64,000 nt of DNA. It comes from Haloglycomyces albus DSM 45210. GTDB lineage: Bacteria; Actinomycetota; Actinomycetes; Mycobacteriales; Micromonosporaceae. Shown here piece after piece: positions 1 through 18,285 of the stretch; within the stretch, counting starts at the first letter, position 1, and each line of letters begins with the position of its first letter. Both the position numbers and the translations under genes were made by a program. Under the pieces are notes generated by a model that was given only the letters and a program-made list of their open reading frames with translations, did no database searches and was not told where the DNA came from. The DNA is taken from contig NZ_AZUQ01000001.1 in NCBI RefSeq assembly GCF_000527155.1, forward strand, positions 738,554 to 802,553, given 5' to 3'.

Positions 1-3968
<3,968 letters not shown>

Positions 3969-4139
3969 AAACCAAAAACAAACAGTTAATGCCGAAAACT
4001 CAACCTGACCACAATAATCCAAAAAATATCGGAATAAAGAAATCAACAGTCATACAAACCAACCAAACAACACCACCACCATGCCCAAACAGACACAACA
4101 ACAGCATCATCCAGCCAGCCCGCACGCTGACTATCCAAA

Positions 4140-4163
4140 CACCCTGTTCAGTTCTCAAACAAC
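4140..4163 (-). promoter_or_regulatory. rRNA leader motif (boxA-like/processing element), rrnA
   Basis: On the minus strand this reads TTGTTTGAGAACTGAACAGG. That resembles the conserved leader element described upstream of 16S in mycobacteria and relatives, thought to take part in antitermination and precursor stem formation. The same element is at 12126-12149 in the second operon, and its core TTGTTTGAGA recurs in both spacers. Confidence 0.6.
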
Positions 4164-4214
4164 ACGCCACAACCAACAACACCACAAAACAGCATCACCA
4201 GCCGAAGCAACCCA

Positions 4215-4931
4215 TTCACAATACCAGAACCAAAATCAACGATCCCTACCGGGGTCTAAATAATTCCGATACCGAATGGTTCGATCATCAACCGCAACAA
4301 CCAATTTCGACCCCGAACGCAGATCCGAAATATTTAAGACCCGTTCGATCCGGTTTAACCGGTTGTCTCGGCGACAAGAACTAATCTACGGTATCTGTTT
4401 CCCGCCAATAAAAACGGGGTCCGTTGCAGTGACCCAGCACTCCATTTATGCGCTTTCGCTGCACAATTCCACCCCAATTAGCCACGCCCGCACTGTGAAT
4501 CAACCGTTACCAATCCATTTCAACGCTCGTTACCAAGCATCCGTTGAACAAAGAATCAATATGTACCCCGTCGGGAACCGATTCAACGTCGGTACGCGGA
4601 GTACCTCACTAAAATCCGCAACCCGCTTCGATGCATCTTGCCCATAGGGCCACATACGCTTACCACATAGTCAAATCCATCTTCCTTGCCAATACTTGAC
4701 AGAAGGTGAGATGATGTCACATTAAGACCAACGTTTAGTAAAGGCTGCCTCTTGGCGCCAGGCAATGTAATGAAACGAGGGTAAGTCCAGTAAGTTGTGC
4801 ACACCGTCTGGACCTCAGTTAGTGGAGCGGCACATCGCCACAAGGCATAGACACAGCCGCGACCCTTCGAATCTTCTCTTGTAACGTGGTAGATGCCGAC
4901 TGGCAAGGAACGAAAGCCGGGTAAGGAGATA
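4215..4931. other. Upstream region of rrnA, shared with the divergent gene at 4932
   Basis: Similarity to the other rRNA operon stops abruptly at 4214. This 717-base stretch should hold the rrnA promoter(s) on minus and the promoter of the gene at 4932 on plus. It is AT-richer than the coding regions. A weak minus-strand candidate promoter is listed separately. I see no convincing gene here. Confidence 0.5.
4383..4411 (-). promoter_or_regulatory. Weak candidate promoter for rrnA
   Basis: The minus strand has TTATTG (4406-4411), a 17-base spacer and TAGATT (4383-4388). The -10 fits TAnnnT and the spacing is ideal, but the -35 is poor. Other weak pairs exist nearby (for example TTAAAC, 16 bases, TAAATA around 4330-4360), so this assignment is tentative. 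Confidence 0.22.
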
Positions 4932-6029
4932 ATGGATAACATTCCAGAAGCGGAGGGACCAATATCGTCGACGGTTCGCCGCTGGCGTCGCCTCGCTACT
5001 CGCCACAACGTGGAATGGAGCGAGCTAGTCCTCATTGCGCTCAATCTCTACGGCCTGCGTGGAACAAACCCCGAAAGTCTTCGTCTACGCCTACTAGCTG
5101 AAGACGATGAGTACTTGACTGTAGTCCAGGCTAATAAGACAACGTCGCCATTCAGCCTACGGGCCCATGTCAGCCCCACCTCACCCCAACACGGTTTGCG
5201 CGAACTTTGTGTAGATGGCACCACTGTCGCCGAGATTATTGATGTAGAACCTTCGGAGACGGTACGTGGGTATCTTCGTGCTAACGGAACCGCCGCAAAC
5301 CTTAACCCGCCCCAGTCGAACGACTATGATCAAATAGTTCAGCATTATCGACAAACGCTTCGTCTTCTCGCACATGAAGCTCCTGAAAGTGACGGTCCCG
5401 AATACATTAAGGAAGTTGCTTTCAATGCTCATGACGACGCGCACGGCGATATGGATTCAGCCGAGGTTGTACTCCATCTGACCGCGCTGCGTGAAGCAAT
5501 GACGTCAGAGGACGTTCCGAACTCCGCGACTATCAGTGTTCTTACTACGGCGTTTGATTCAGATTCCGACTTCCAAGGGATTCGTCAGAAACTTGGCCCA
5601 CTACTACTTCTTGTCGATGTAGACAATCGCATGACCTCGTATCATAGCGAAATAGATGTGGAAACCGCTCTTCCAGAAGCAGAAACACTTGCGAAGACGC
5701 TAAAAGCCGCGTCAGACGCTAATATAGAAACTTCGTTCACGCTCACAGTCGGACATCAGTCACTTAATGTCATCAAAGACTGGATTCTCCCTCTCGCCGA
5801 ACAAACTACAGTGTGGCCGTCACTAACAATTCATCCCGCAGAGACTGCATCCGATGAATCACAACATGTTGCAGCTCCAGATGAACGACTTGATTTCTTT
5901 CTCGAAGCGAGAAAACTCTTCGAACAAATATTTGCACCAACAGGACTTAAACCAGAACCATGGCGCTGTTACAGAGGCCTCTGGTATCGCCAATTCGCCG
6001 GCGAACCTCTGGAAGGTCCTTACGTTTAG
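4932..6029 (+). CDS. Unknown protein between the rRNA operons; C-terminus resembles radical-SAM-fold proteins but lacks the cluster motif
   Basis: I do not recognise a named family for this 365-residue protein. The chosen ATG at 4932 follows AAGGAGAT closely; an ATG at 4893 in the same frame would add 13 residues but has no clear ribosome site. The last 110 residues (a TLTVGHQSL segment, then DERLDFFLEARKLFEQIF and a terminal EPWRCYRGLWYRQF) remind me of the C-terminal part of some radical SAM enzymes. There is no CX3CX2C motif, and only two cysteines occur in the whole protein. If the resemblance is real, this is a non-catalytic relative. No signal peptide or membrane segment is visible. Base composition is clearly more AT-rich than the genes beyond the rRNA operons, which suggests acquisition. 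It is transcribed away from rrnA and towards the end of rrnB. Confidence 0.7.
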   Translation: MDNIPEAEGPISSTVRRWRRLATRHNVEWSELVLIALNLYGLRGTNPESLRLRLLAEDDEYLTVVQANKTTSPFSLRAHVSPTSPQHGLRELCVDGTTVAEIIDVEPSETVRGYLRANGTAANLNPPQSNDYDQIVQHYRQTLRLLAHEAPESDGPEYIKEVAFNAHDDAHGDMDSAEVVLHLTALREAMTSEDVPNSATISVLTTAFDSDSDFQGIRQKLGPLLLLVDVDNRMTSYHSEIDVETALPEAETLAKTLKAASDANIETSFTLTVGHQSLNVIKDWILPLAEQTTVWPSLTIHPAETASDESQHVAAPDERLDFFLEARKLFEQIFAPTGLKPEPWRCYRGLWYRQFAGEPLEGPYV

Positions 6030-6237
6030 TTCGGGGAAGTACACTCAGTCCTTACCCCGCAACTGATGTTCGAATCCTAATAGCAGAAGTGAGCTTTCAG
6101 ATTTGATCGATTCCTAATCCAAAGGCTTCGCACATTAGATTTAAAGTCTGAATACTATTCCATTGATTGGTTGTGTGGTGTGGGTGGGTGTTGATGCCGC
6201 TCCATGCCGCTCTATACCCCTACCACCAGACACAAAA

Positions 6238-6278
6238 AGGAGAAGGGGGAAAAGCCAGTGGCTTCTCCCCCTTCTCCT
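6238..6278 (-). terminator. Intrinsic terminator of rrnB
   Basis: A 19-base stem (6238-6256 with 6260-6278, one mismatch) and a 3-base loop. On the minus strand it is followed by TTTTT (6234-6238). It lies just after the 5S gene, where the rRNA transcript should end. Confidence 0.88.
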
Positions 6279-6300
6279 ATTCACAAATAAAATTAAATTG

Positions 6301-6417
6301 TTTGGCAGCGACCTACTCTCCCACACCCCCACGAGTGCAGTACCATCAGCGCAGAAAGCCTTAACCACCAGGTTCGGAATGGAACTGAGTGTACCCCTCC
6401 CGCACACACCACCAAAC
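6301..6417 (-). rRNA. rrf: 5S rRNA (rrnB)
   Basis: About 117 bases. The plus strand starts tttggcagcgacctactctc, the complement of the standard 5S 3' end, and contains ggttcggaatggaactgagt, the complement of the conserved loop region. It lies about 116 bases after the 23S gene in transcription order. Confidence 0.93.
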
Positions 6418-6533
6418 AAAAACACACAGGCCAACACACCCAGGAACACAAACCCCAGCATGTTGCCTCAGAATCATATAATGCACGTGAGCATCAAATC
6501 TCTACCCCAACCAACCCCCAAAAAAGGGAAATA

Positions 6534-11954
<5,421 letters not shown>

Positions 11955-12125
11955 AAACCAAAAACAAACAGTTAATGCCGAAAACTCAACCTGACCACAA
12001 TAATCCAAAAAATATCGGAATAAAGAAATCAACAGTCATACAAACCAACCAAACAACACCACCACCATGCCCAAACAGACACAACAACAGCATCATCCAG
12101 CCAGCCCGCACGCTGACTATCCAAA

Positions 12126-12149
12126 CACCCTGTTCAGTTCTCAAACAAC
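12126..12149 (-). promoter_or_regulatory. rRNA leader motif, rrnB
   Basis: Same element as at 4140-4163 (minus strand TTGTTTGAGAACTGAACAGG), about 170 bases upstream of the 16S gene in the leader RNA. Confidence 0.6.
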
Positions 12150-12200
12150 ACGCCACAACCAACAACACCACAAAACAGCATCACCAGCCGAAGCAACCCA

Positions 12201-12634
12201 AAAAACCCTAACAGAACCGGCACACGCCCCAACAAGCAGCCAAACAGCCACAAAGGACACACACCAACGACACCGCAACACACCACACAAGGCATGCCAC
12301 AGAACAACCGTTAAAGCATCAGGAACACCCGCACATCTGATAGCGAACCGCGCCACACCTTAGAACCAAAAGTTCAAGTGGTTGTCGTCGGGACTTCGAC
12401 TATCCGCTCACCGGCCTCGACCCTCCCGGTCTCGTCCGTTCCCTCGCGGGCAACAACCAATATACACACCCCCAAACCCCACCGTCAACCGGGGGTACCC
12501 CCACAACAAAACACCAGGTTACAAGAGCGCGAACGCAAATAGAGCCTCCGCAAACCTGCGCCCATTCTGACGCTATGGCTTGGGAGGCCCCATCAATTCT
12601 CAATGTAGTGTGCTCGCCGAAACATCACCGTCGG
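12201..12634 (-). other. rrnB upstream/leader region
   Basis: Non-coding. It holds the start of the rrnB leader and the promoter at 12459-12488. The downstream end abuts the lipoprotein gene, which ends at 12635 and points the same way, so transcription from upstream could read into rrnB. No terminator hairpin was evident between them. Confidence 0.5.
12459..12488 (-). promoter_or_regulatory. Promoter of rrnB
   Basis: The minus strand has TTGACG (12483-12488), an 18-base spacer and TATATT (12459-12464), a good match to the housekeeping sigma consensus. Transcription would start near 12452, giving a leader of about 500 bases before the mature 16S. No equally good match was found in front of rrnA, so the two operons may not be driven alike. 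Confidence 0.62.
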
Positions 12635-13171
12635 CTAAATCGGTGTCTCTTCCTGAAGAAGCTCAACGATTTCGGTGTACGCCTCATTCGGATCGTCACC
12701 GCAACCGTTGTTCTTTACCGTCGTGTCCCCTACCGTCAGAACATAGATGTCGACGTCGCCGCACATGTCGGTGTCGTCCGGTTCTTTTTCGAGGCCGCCC
12801 CAGTCGGAAAGCTCGGAACGCTGCTCCAGTTCGTCCAGGTCGGAAACGACGTCCGCGTCAAGCTGCCCTGAATCCGTCTCCTGGGTCTTCTTATGTTCAT
12901 ACGACCATTCGCCGTCAATGTCGACGGTTAGCTCGGCCGTGTCGGACGATCCCGTACGGAGCAACCGGACCTCGTGCGAAAGCTCGCCTGAGTCCTGGCC
13001 TTCACCGCCGTCGGCATTGTCGCCGGAGTTCGACTGCGTTTCCTCCGTGGCTGAGTCGTCCTGAGAGCCAGAAGACGACTCGTCATCGGGTCCACAGGCG
13101 GTCAGCGCCAAGCCGGCACTCATCAAACCGGTCAGCAGTATCGCAGGAGTTATTGGTCGAGTTCGTTTCAT
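12635..13171 (-). CDS. Lipoprotein of unknown function
   Basis: A 178-residue protein with a lipoprotein signal: positive N-terminus (MKRTRP), hydrophobic stretch and the lipobox LTAC with Cys26 as the likely lipidated residue. A Ser/Asp/Glu-rich linker follows, then a folded domain of about 120 residues with ELTVDIDGEWSYEHKK near the middle and two later cysteines (MCGDVD, NNGCGD) that may form a disulfide. It should sit on the outer face of the membrane. The exported domain is strongly acidic. It lies downstream of rpmA in the same direction, but a terminator separates them. The function is unknown. Confidence 0.85.
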   Translation of the reverse strand: MKRTRPITPAILLTGLMSAGLALTACGPDDESSSGSQDDSATEETQSNSGDNADGGEGQDSGELSHEVRLLRTGSSDTAELTVDIDGEWSYEHKKTQETDSGQLDADVVSDLDELEQRSELSDWGGLEKEPDDTDMCGDVDIYVLTVGDTTVKNNGCGDDPNEAYTEIVELLQEETPI

Positions 13172-13322
13172 GCGCCCGAGACTAGCACCAACGGAAAAGT
13201 CGGATTTGTATTTACAGTCACATTTTCCATCGATCGGAGCGGCGTACTCAGTACCGGTGTTCGCTCAATTGCCCAATACAATGAGCTCAGACACAATGGA
13301 TAGTCAGTATGGTCAAGAGCCG

Positions 13323-13353
13323 AAAAAAGCCGACCGGATCGGATCCGATCGGC
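13323..13353 (-). terminator. Terminator after rpmA
   Basis: Hairpin 13329-13353 (gccgaccggatc pairing with gatccgatcggc, one mismatch), followed on the minus strand by TTTTTT (13323-13328). It ends the rplU-rpmA transcript. Confidence 0.82.
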
Positions 13354-13371
13354 AATCGAGCAGAACTCAAG

Positions 13372-13632
13372 TTATGCGTTTTCAGCCGACACGATGTTCA
13401 CGTGCTTGCGGCCACGCTTCATACTGAATTTCACTTCGCCATCGGTAAGAGCAAAGAGAGTGTCATCGTTGCCGCGGCCGACCGAAACACCGGGGTGGTA
13501 TTTGGTACCGCGCTGACGAACGAGGATTTCCCCAGCGTTGACGACTTGACCACCGAAGCGCTTGATTCCCAGGCGCTTGGAGTTTGAATCGCGTCCGTTG
13601 CGGGAGCTGGACGCACCCTTCTTATGTGCCAT
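13372..13632 (-). CDS. rpmA: Ribosomal protein bL27
   Basis: An 86-residue bL27, a large-subunit protein near the peptidyl-transferase centre. The N-terminus [16 protein letters not shown] and the segments [19 protein letters not shown] and [16 protein letters not shown] are textbook features of the family, and the length is normal. It follows rplU with an 11-base gap and is clearly co-transcribed. The gene obgE, which often comes next in actinobacteria, is not present here; a terminator and a lipoprotein gene follow instead. Confidence 0.97.
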   Translation of the reverse strand: MAHKKGASSSRNGRDSNSKRLGIKRFGGQVVNAGEILVRQRGTKYHPGVSVGRGNDDTLFALTDGEVKFSMKRGRKHVNIVSAENA

Positions 13633-13643
13633 CAGTCAACCCC

Positions 13644-13943
13644 TTATTTCTTGATTCCGGTGACTTTGACGCGGGTCAACGACTGACGGTGACCTTGGCG
13701 CTTGTGGTAGCCGGTTTTGTTCTTGTACTTGTGAATCTTGATCTTCGGGCCCTTGACGTGCTCAACGAGTTCACCGTTGACCGTGGCGCCGGAGGCGTCG
13801 GTTACGACGGTGGACCCGTCCACGAGCATGACCGCGGGCAGCGTCAGCGAGTCGCCGGGGGTGCCTTCCAGTTTTTCAACCGTAAGAACGTCACCTTCCG
13901 CGACTTTGTACTGCTTGCCGCCGGTTTTGACGATTGCGTACAT
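13644..13943 (-). CDS. rplU: Ribosomal protein bL21
   Basis: A 99-residue bL21. The start at 13943 gives the typical [15 protein letters not shown]-terminus; an in-frame codon 36 bases upstream would add residues not found in the family. The C-terminal [16 protein letters not shown] is the conserved RNA-binding end. First gene of the rplU-rpmA unit, downstream of the RNase E/G gene, the usual order in actinobacteria. Confidence 0.97.
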   Translation of the reverse strand: MYAIVKTGGKQYKVAEGDVLTVEKLEGTPGDSLTLPAVMLVDGSTVVTDASGATVNGELVEHVKGPKIKIHKYKNKTGYHKRQGHRQSLTRVKVTGIKK

Positions 13944-14355
13944 GTCGGTGGTTGTCTCCTTTATTGGTGGCCCTGACAAACGTAATGATCATCAGGGTGT
14001 CTGCCACCCGTTCACAATGAACGGGTATCGCACGTATGCCTATGACGACACACGTTTTGCCTCGTAGATCGCGTGGTACGGAGAGACAGCCCCGTCGCAC
14101 TGCGAGATTGGCACTCTCGATGTTCGAGAACCGCTCCTATGGTTTCGAGCTCCGCCGTCGCCCGGCACGGCTCGCTACAGAGCGGTGAGGCCACTCTAAA
14201 GACTACAGCGTCTGTGGCTGATTGACGAAATACGGACGGGAGGCACGACGCCGAAATCACATTCGCGCTTACAGCGCTCTCGGCGTTCCCGGGAACGCCG
14301 AGGGGGCTCGGGCAGCAAACCGCCCGAGCCCCCTCACGAACCGTCAGTCGGTCTT
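13944..14355 (-). other. Spacer between the RNase E/G gene and rplU
   Basis: About 410 bases with no gene. The RNase E/G side has the paired hairpins at 14279-14334; the rest should contain the promoter and 5' untranslated region of rplU. Confidence 0.5.
14279..14334 (-). terminator. Double hairpin after the RNase E/G gene
   Basis: Two adjacent hairpins: a perfect 24-base palindrome (14279-14302), then a GC-rich stem pairing 14301-14313 with 14322-14334. They share two bases, so they could form alternatively. There is no U-run, so this is a terminator-like or RNA-stabilising structure rather than a classical terminator. Confidence 0.6.
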
Positions 14356-16467
14356 TCAGGTATTGGCCTTCGTGTCACCGGACTCGGTGTCGGACTGCTT
14401 AGCTTGATCCGAACCGGCCTTTCCCGACGCTTGCTTGTTCGCGTTACCGTCTCCGTCGGACGATTTCTTTTTCTTCTTCTTTTTCTTCTTGCTCCCGTTC
14501 GACGAAGTCGACTCGGGATTCAAGATCTGGTCGGTGTGAATCTGAAGGCCGCGACCTTTACAGCAGTCACACGTCTCAGAGAACGCCTCGACCAGGCCCT
14601 GCCCAACGCGTTTACGCGTCATCTGCACCAACCCAAGTGACGTTATCTCAGTTACCTGGTGTTTGGTACGGTCCCTTCCCAGGCTTTCCGTCAAGCGACG
14701 GAGTACCAGTTCACGGTTGTTCTCCAGGACCATATCGATAAAGTCGATGACGATGATTCCACCGATGTCGCGGAGGCGCAATTGCCGCACGATCTCCTCG
14801 GCGGCTTCGAGGTTATTACGCGTCACCGTCTCTTCGAGGTTTCCGCCTTCACCGGTAAACCGACCGGTGTTCACGTCGATGACCGTCATCGCCTCAGTGC
14901 GGTCGATGACCAGCGAACCCCCGGACGGTAGATAGACCTTGCGGTCGAGGGCCTTGATCAACTGTTCATCGATGCGCCGGTCCGCGAAAATGTCCTTGGC
15001 CCCGGTGTGCCGCTTCAAGCGTGGCAACAGCTCCGGTGAGACCGCCTCAAGGTAACCGTAGATCTCATCGTAGAGGTCGTTGCCCTCTACCAACAGTTCC
15101 TTGAAGTCCTCGTTGAACATATCGCGAACGACCCGAATGATGACGTCCGGTTCACTGTGCAGCAGCGCCGGAGCGTTGCCCTTCTTCGACTTCTCCTGGA
15201 TCTCTTCCCATTCGATCTGGAGTCGTGAGATATCGCGGGCCAAATCCTCCGGACCGGTGCCTTCGGCGGCCGTCCGAACGATAACGCCCGATCCCTCCGG
15301 AACCAGCTTTTTCAACGCACTGCGCAGCCTGGTCCTCTCCCGGTCCGGCAGTTTTCGACTGATCCCTGAAGCGTTGCCGTTCGGAACATAGACGAGGTGC
15401 CGACCGGATAGGGCGATATGGCTGGTAAGACGCGCGCCTTTGTGGCCGATGGGGTCTTTGGTCACCTGAACGACCACGGTATCGCCTGGTTTCAATGCCT
15501 GCTCGATCGAACGGGACTTCCCGGAGAGACCAGTGGCATCCCAGTTGACCTCACCCGCATAGATGACGGCATTGCGGCCGCGACCGATGTCAACGAAGGC
15601 CGCTTCCATACTGGGGAGCACGTTTTGCACTTTCCCCAGGTAGACATTGCCGATGAGGCCTTGACTGTTCGTGGTGGACACATAGTGTTCCACCAGAATA
15701 TTGTCCTCCAAGACGGCTGCCTGGCTGCGGGTGCTTCCCGATCGCACGATAAGTTCACGGGTCACCGATTCGCGCCTGGCGAGGAACTCGGCTTCGCTGA
15801 CAATGTGCATGCGATTCTTGCCGTTACGACGACCCTCGCGCCGACGTTGCCGCTTAGCCTCCAGGCGGGTAGAACCGCTTACGCCTTGCACGACGTCCGC
15901 ATCGGACTGTTTGGGCGTTTTACGTACCTTTACGACGACTTCGCCGTTGTCCTTACCGGACTTATCGCTCTTGGTCGACCGGTCCGACTCGACGGCCCCG
16001 GCCCGGGTACGCCTCCGACGCCGACGACGGGTGACTTCTGCGGTGGACTTGTTCGAATCAGAGTCTTTTTCCTGCTGAGCAGAGGTTTCGTCTCCACCGG
16101 CACCGTCTCCGTTGTCGCTTCCCTTTCCACGACCGCGTCCACGACGCCCGCGTCGTCCCCGACGCCTAGGACGATCCTCGTCATCCGCTTCGATATCGGC
16201 CGAGTCGTCGTCTTTTTCGGACTCGTCGGCGACTGCGCCCTTGTCCTTACGACGGTCGTCGCGGGAATCGGACGGCGACTCCGACTTCGGTTTGGGCTCG
16301 ATTTTGGGGGGCGGTGCGAACAGCGAATCGGACATCGGTACGGCCTTACCCGCCGGCTCCTGTTTCACCGGTTTGGACTCGGGCTCGGGGTCCGATTTGC
16401 TGCCTTGTGGCGCGATGAAGCTGACCGAAATAGGCGGTCTTTTATCGCGCGGTTCGTCCTCGCGCAT
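14356..16467 (-). CDS. rne: Ribonuclease E/G family endoribonuclease
   Basis: A 703-residue single-strand RNA endonuclease of rRNA processing and mRNA decay. The ATG at 16467 is preferred because GGAGAG lies 8 bases upstream; a TTG at 16608 would add 47 residues. The N-terminal 220 residues are disordered, first acidic, then Arg-rich (RRRGRRGRRGRGRGKG). An S1-like domain begins near residue 250 (GLIGNVYLGKVQNVLPSMEA). The catalytic domain includes TVIDVNTGRFTGEG near 530 and IIVIDFIDM near 570, supplying the two metal-binding aspartates. CDCCKGRG near 632 is the zinc-link motif. A nine-lysine run follows near the C-terminus. Its presence beside the rRNA operons and rplU-rpmA is in keeping with its role, but the order rne-rplU-rpmA is common in the phylum. 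Confidence 0.95.
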   Translation of the reverse strand: MREDEPRDKRPPISVSFIAPQGSKSDPEPESKPVKQEPAGKAVPMSDSLFAPPPKIEPKPKSESPSDSRDDRRKDKGAVADESEKDDDSADIEADDEDRPRRRGRRGRRGRGRGKGSDNGDGAGGDETSAQQEKDSDSNKSTAEVTRRRRRRRTRAGAVESDRSTKSDKSGKDNGEVVVKVRKTPKQSDADVVQGVSGSTRLEAKRQRRREGRRNGKNRMHIVSEAEFLARRESVTRELIVRSGSTRSQAAVLEDNILVEHYVSTTNSQGLIGNVYLGKVQNVLPSMEAAFVDIGRGRNAVIYAGEVNWDATGLSGKSRSIEQALKPGDTVVVQVTKDPIGHKGARLTSHIALSGRHLVYVPNGNASGISRKLPDRERTRLRSALKKLVPEGSGVIVRTAAEGTGPEDLARDISRLQIEWEEIQEKSKKGNAPALLHSEPDVIIRVVRDMFNEDFKELLVEGNDLYDEIYGYLEAVSPELLPRLKRHTGAKDIFADRRIDEQLIKALDRKVYLPSGGSLVIDRTEAMTVIDVNTGRFTGEGGNLEETVTRNNLEAAEEIVRQLRLRDIGGIIVIDFIDMVLENNRELVLRRLTESLGRDRTKHQVTEITSLGLVQMTRKRVGQGLVEAFSETCDCCKGRGLQIHTDQILNPESTSSNGSKKKKKKKKKSSDGDGNANKQASGKAGSDQAKQSDTESGDTKANT

Positions 16468-17270
16468 CTGAATACTCTCTCCATTCCAGCCGAGTCCCGG
16501 GCGCGAGTGTTCTGGTGCTCGCAGCCGCACAGGTCGGCGCTCAGACGGGGATCTGCGATCCCGCCGTCTTGTTAAAGCTTTCGATTCGAACCTTGTCGGC
16601 TCCACCAATGATGCCGCCTTAACGACTCATCGGTGTGTCGTTTGTCAGGTCCACCGTTCCCATTGGGAAACCATCGCTCAACATCGGTCGAAGGGTGTGG
16701 TGGCTGCTGCACAGCCGCTGCGCTTCGAAAGCGGTGGCATCGGCGGACCGGTCTCCCCGATCCGTCGTCCCACCGGTTGAGGCTGAGAGCTTCGGATTCG
16801 CCGCATATCACCCCTTCTAGGCGATAGTGCGGTACACTGCCGACGCTCTCTTCGGGCATGGATGTGACCACCGGAGCTACCAGCGCAACACCGTTTAGTC
16901 CCATCCAGTGCTCGATACGACATTCTTAAGTATCGCACACATACGCTGATCTGCCGACTTCGCGAGGTTTTCAGAGGGAGTCAACACTTTGGTAAACGAC
17001 ACCAGTGCGACAATATCCGAGTATTTGACCTGCGCGTTCACCCGAACCACAGTCCGTTGTTACCACCTTGGAGTGGATTATGTCTCCGGCTCGCTCACCG
17101 GCCTCGTCTCTCTGCCTGAGGGTTGCCTCGCATGGTATTGACGTAGCAGAGTATTGTGTCTGGACTTCGGTAATTGCCGAAATCAGCCGGACTCGTAACC
17201 GCGATATTCCGATATAAACGATGACAATCGTGTTGTCAGGCGACATGAGCGTCGTTAAAGAGCGATTAGT
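16468..17270. other. Divergent intergenic region upstream of the RNase E/G gene
   Basis: About 800 bases between two divergent genes. Short open frames on both strands look like chance. The region probably holds the promoter and long 5' untranslated region of the RNase gene. Long leaders of RNase E genes elsewhere carry autoregulatory structure, but I could not identify one here. Confidence 0.4.
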
Positions 17271-18011
17271 TTGACTGAGGAGGTGCTCACGATCGCACTG
17301 CGCGTCAGCGATTCGGAGAGCGACCGACCTGAAGACCAGGAAGACACCGACCGCGAGGACCGGCCGGAACAATATTCGGGTCGCCACCGTGGTATCGATC
17401 GACTTCGCCAATTCGGACATGTCGGCATTGTCATTGGAGCGGTCGCACTGCTGCTCATTGTGGGTGGCGGTGTGATGTGGTGGCTGATCGACCCGAACGA
17501 CGGGACTCCCGATGTGGTGGCCGCCGAGATCGGTGACGTGTGCTCGGCGGCGGTGGACGAAGAACGCTTTCAGACGTGGGTTCCGACGGAGGAACCACTG
17601 GTGGAACCCACCACGACCTCCGGTGAGGACTCGGAGGGCTTTGACTGCATGTACTCCGCCGAGTCCGAGAACGAGGAGATTTGGCGGAAACTGACCGTAT
17701 TCAGCGCCGTTGAGGTATTTCCTCGCTCCGATAAGGCGCAACGCGCCTACAGCGGCCTGAAGGAGATCGAAGCGGCGGAAGGTCGCGAGACGACGGAATT
17801 GTCGGGCGGAAAACACCGAGACGAGGTCGTTCTGTCCCATACCGAAGATGACGCACAGCAGCATTGGCGCTGGATCGCGCTGAGCGGAAACGCCACCGTC
17901 TCGATTCATGTCACTCTGAGCGGTATGGAACCGGAAGACGACTCCGGCGAGGATCTGTCCGCTGCGGTTGGGAAAGAAATCATCTCCGCTCTCCCACGCG
18001 ACAATGGTTGA
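17271..18011 (+). CDS. Membrane-anchored exported protein, DUF3558-like layout
   Basis: A 246-residue protein with a TTG start (AAAGAG about 9 bases upstream; the start is uncertain). It has an acidic, charged cytoplasmic N-terminus of about 60 residues, one membrane helix (VIGAVALLLIVGGGVMWWL, about 60-80) and an exported domain with two cysteines (GDVCSAAVDE and GFDCMYSAE). The next gene has the same plan, including the WW pair at the membrane exit and the two-cysteine domain, so the two look like distant paralogues. The layout recalls actinobacterial DUF3558-type exported proteins, but I am not sure of membership. Role unknown. Confidence 0.72.
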   Translation: MTEEVLTIALRVSDSESDRPEDQEDTDREDRPEQYSGRHRGIDRLRQFGHVGIVIGAVALLLIVGGGVMWWLIDPNDGTPDVVAAEIGDVCSAAVDEERFQTWVPTEEPLVEPTTTSGEDSEGFDCMYSAESENEEIWRKLTVFSAVEVFPRSDKAQRAYSGLKEIEAAEGRETTELSGGKHRDEVVLSHTEDDAQQHWRWIALSGNATVSIHVTLSGMEPEDDSGEDLSAAVGKEIISALPRDNG

Positions 18012-18285
18012 ACGCGGCGGTTTAAGCTAAGACCATTGGAATCTTTTTCAGATAAGTCGAGGTCGCCAAAGGTAACAATGCCGACACGATCTCGGGATGG
18101 AGTCTCCTTGGATCGGCAAGCTTCGAAGGGAGGCCCGACGGTATCTCGGCAGGACGCCATAGGAACCGCCTCGGTTCCAGTGACCATGCCAAGCCGACGG
18201 CCACCCGCCCAATGACCACGGACGAGTCCATAACGCTATAGACCAACGCCACTCACGCGACAACGCAATCTTGTGGAGGAAAATT

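Noticed and set aside
6061-6085. gttcgaatcc, resembling a tRNA T-loop
   Set aside because: The flanking bases do not form the T-stem, and no acceptor or anticodon stem can be built.
15418-16575. 385-codon plus-strand frame
   Set aside because: It is antisense to the RNase E/G gene and reflects codon bias on the opposite strand.
16971-17909. 312-codon minus-strand frame
   Set aside because: It overlaps the better-supported plus-strand membrane protein at 17271 and has no domain or ribosome site.
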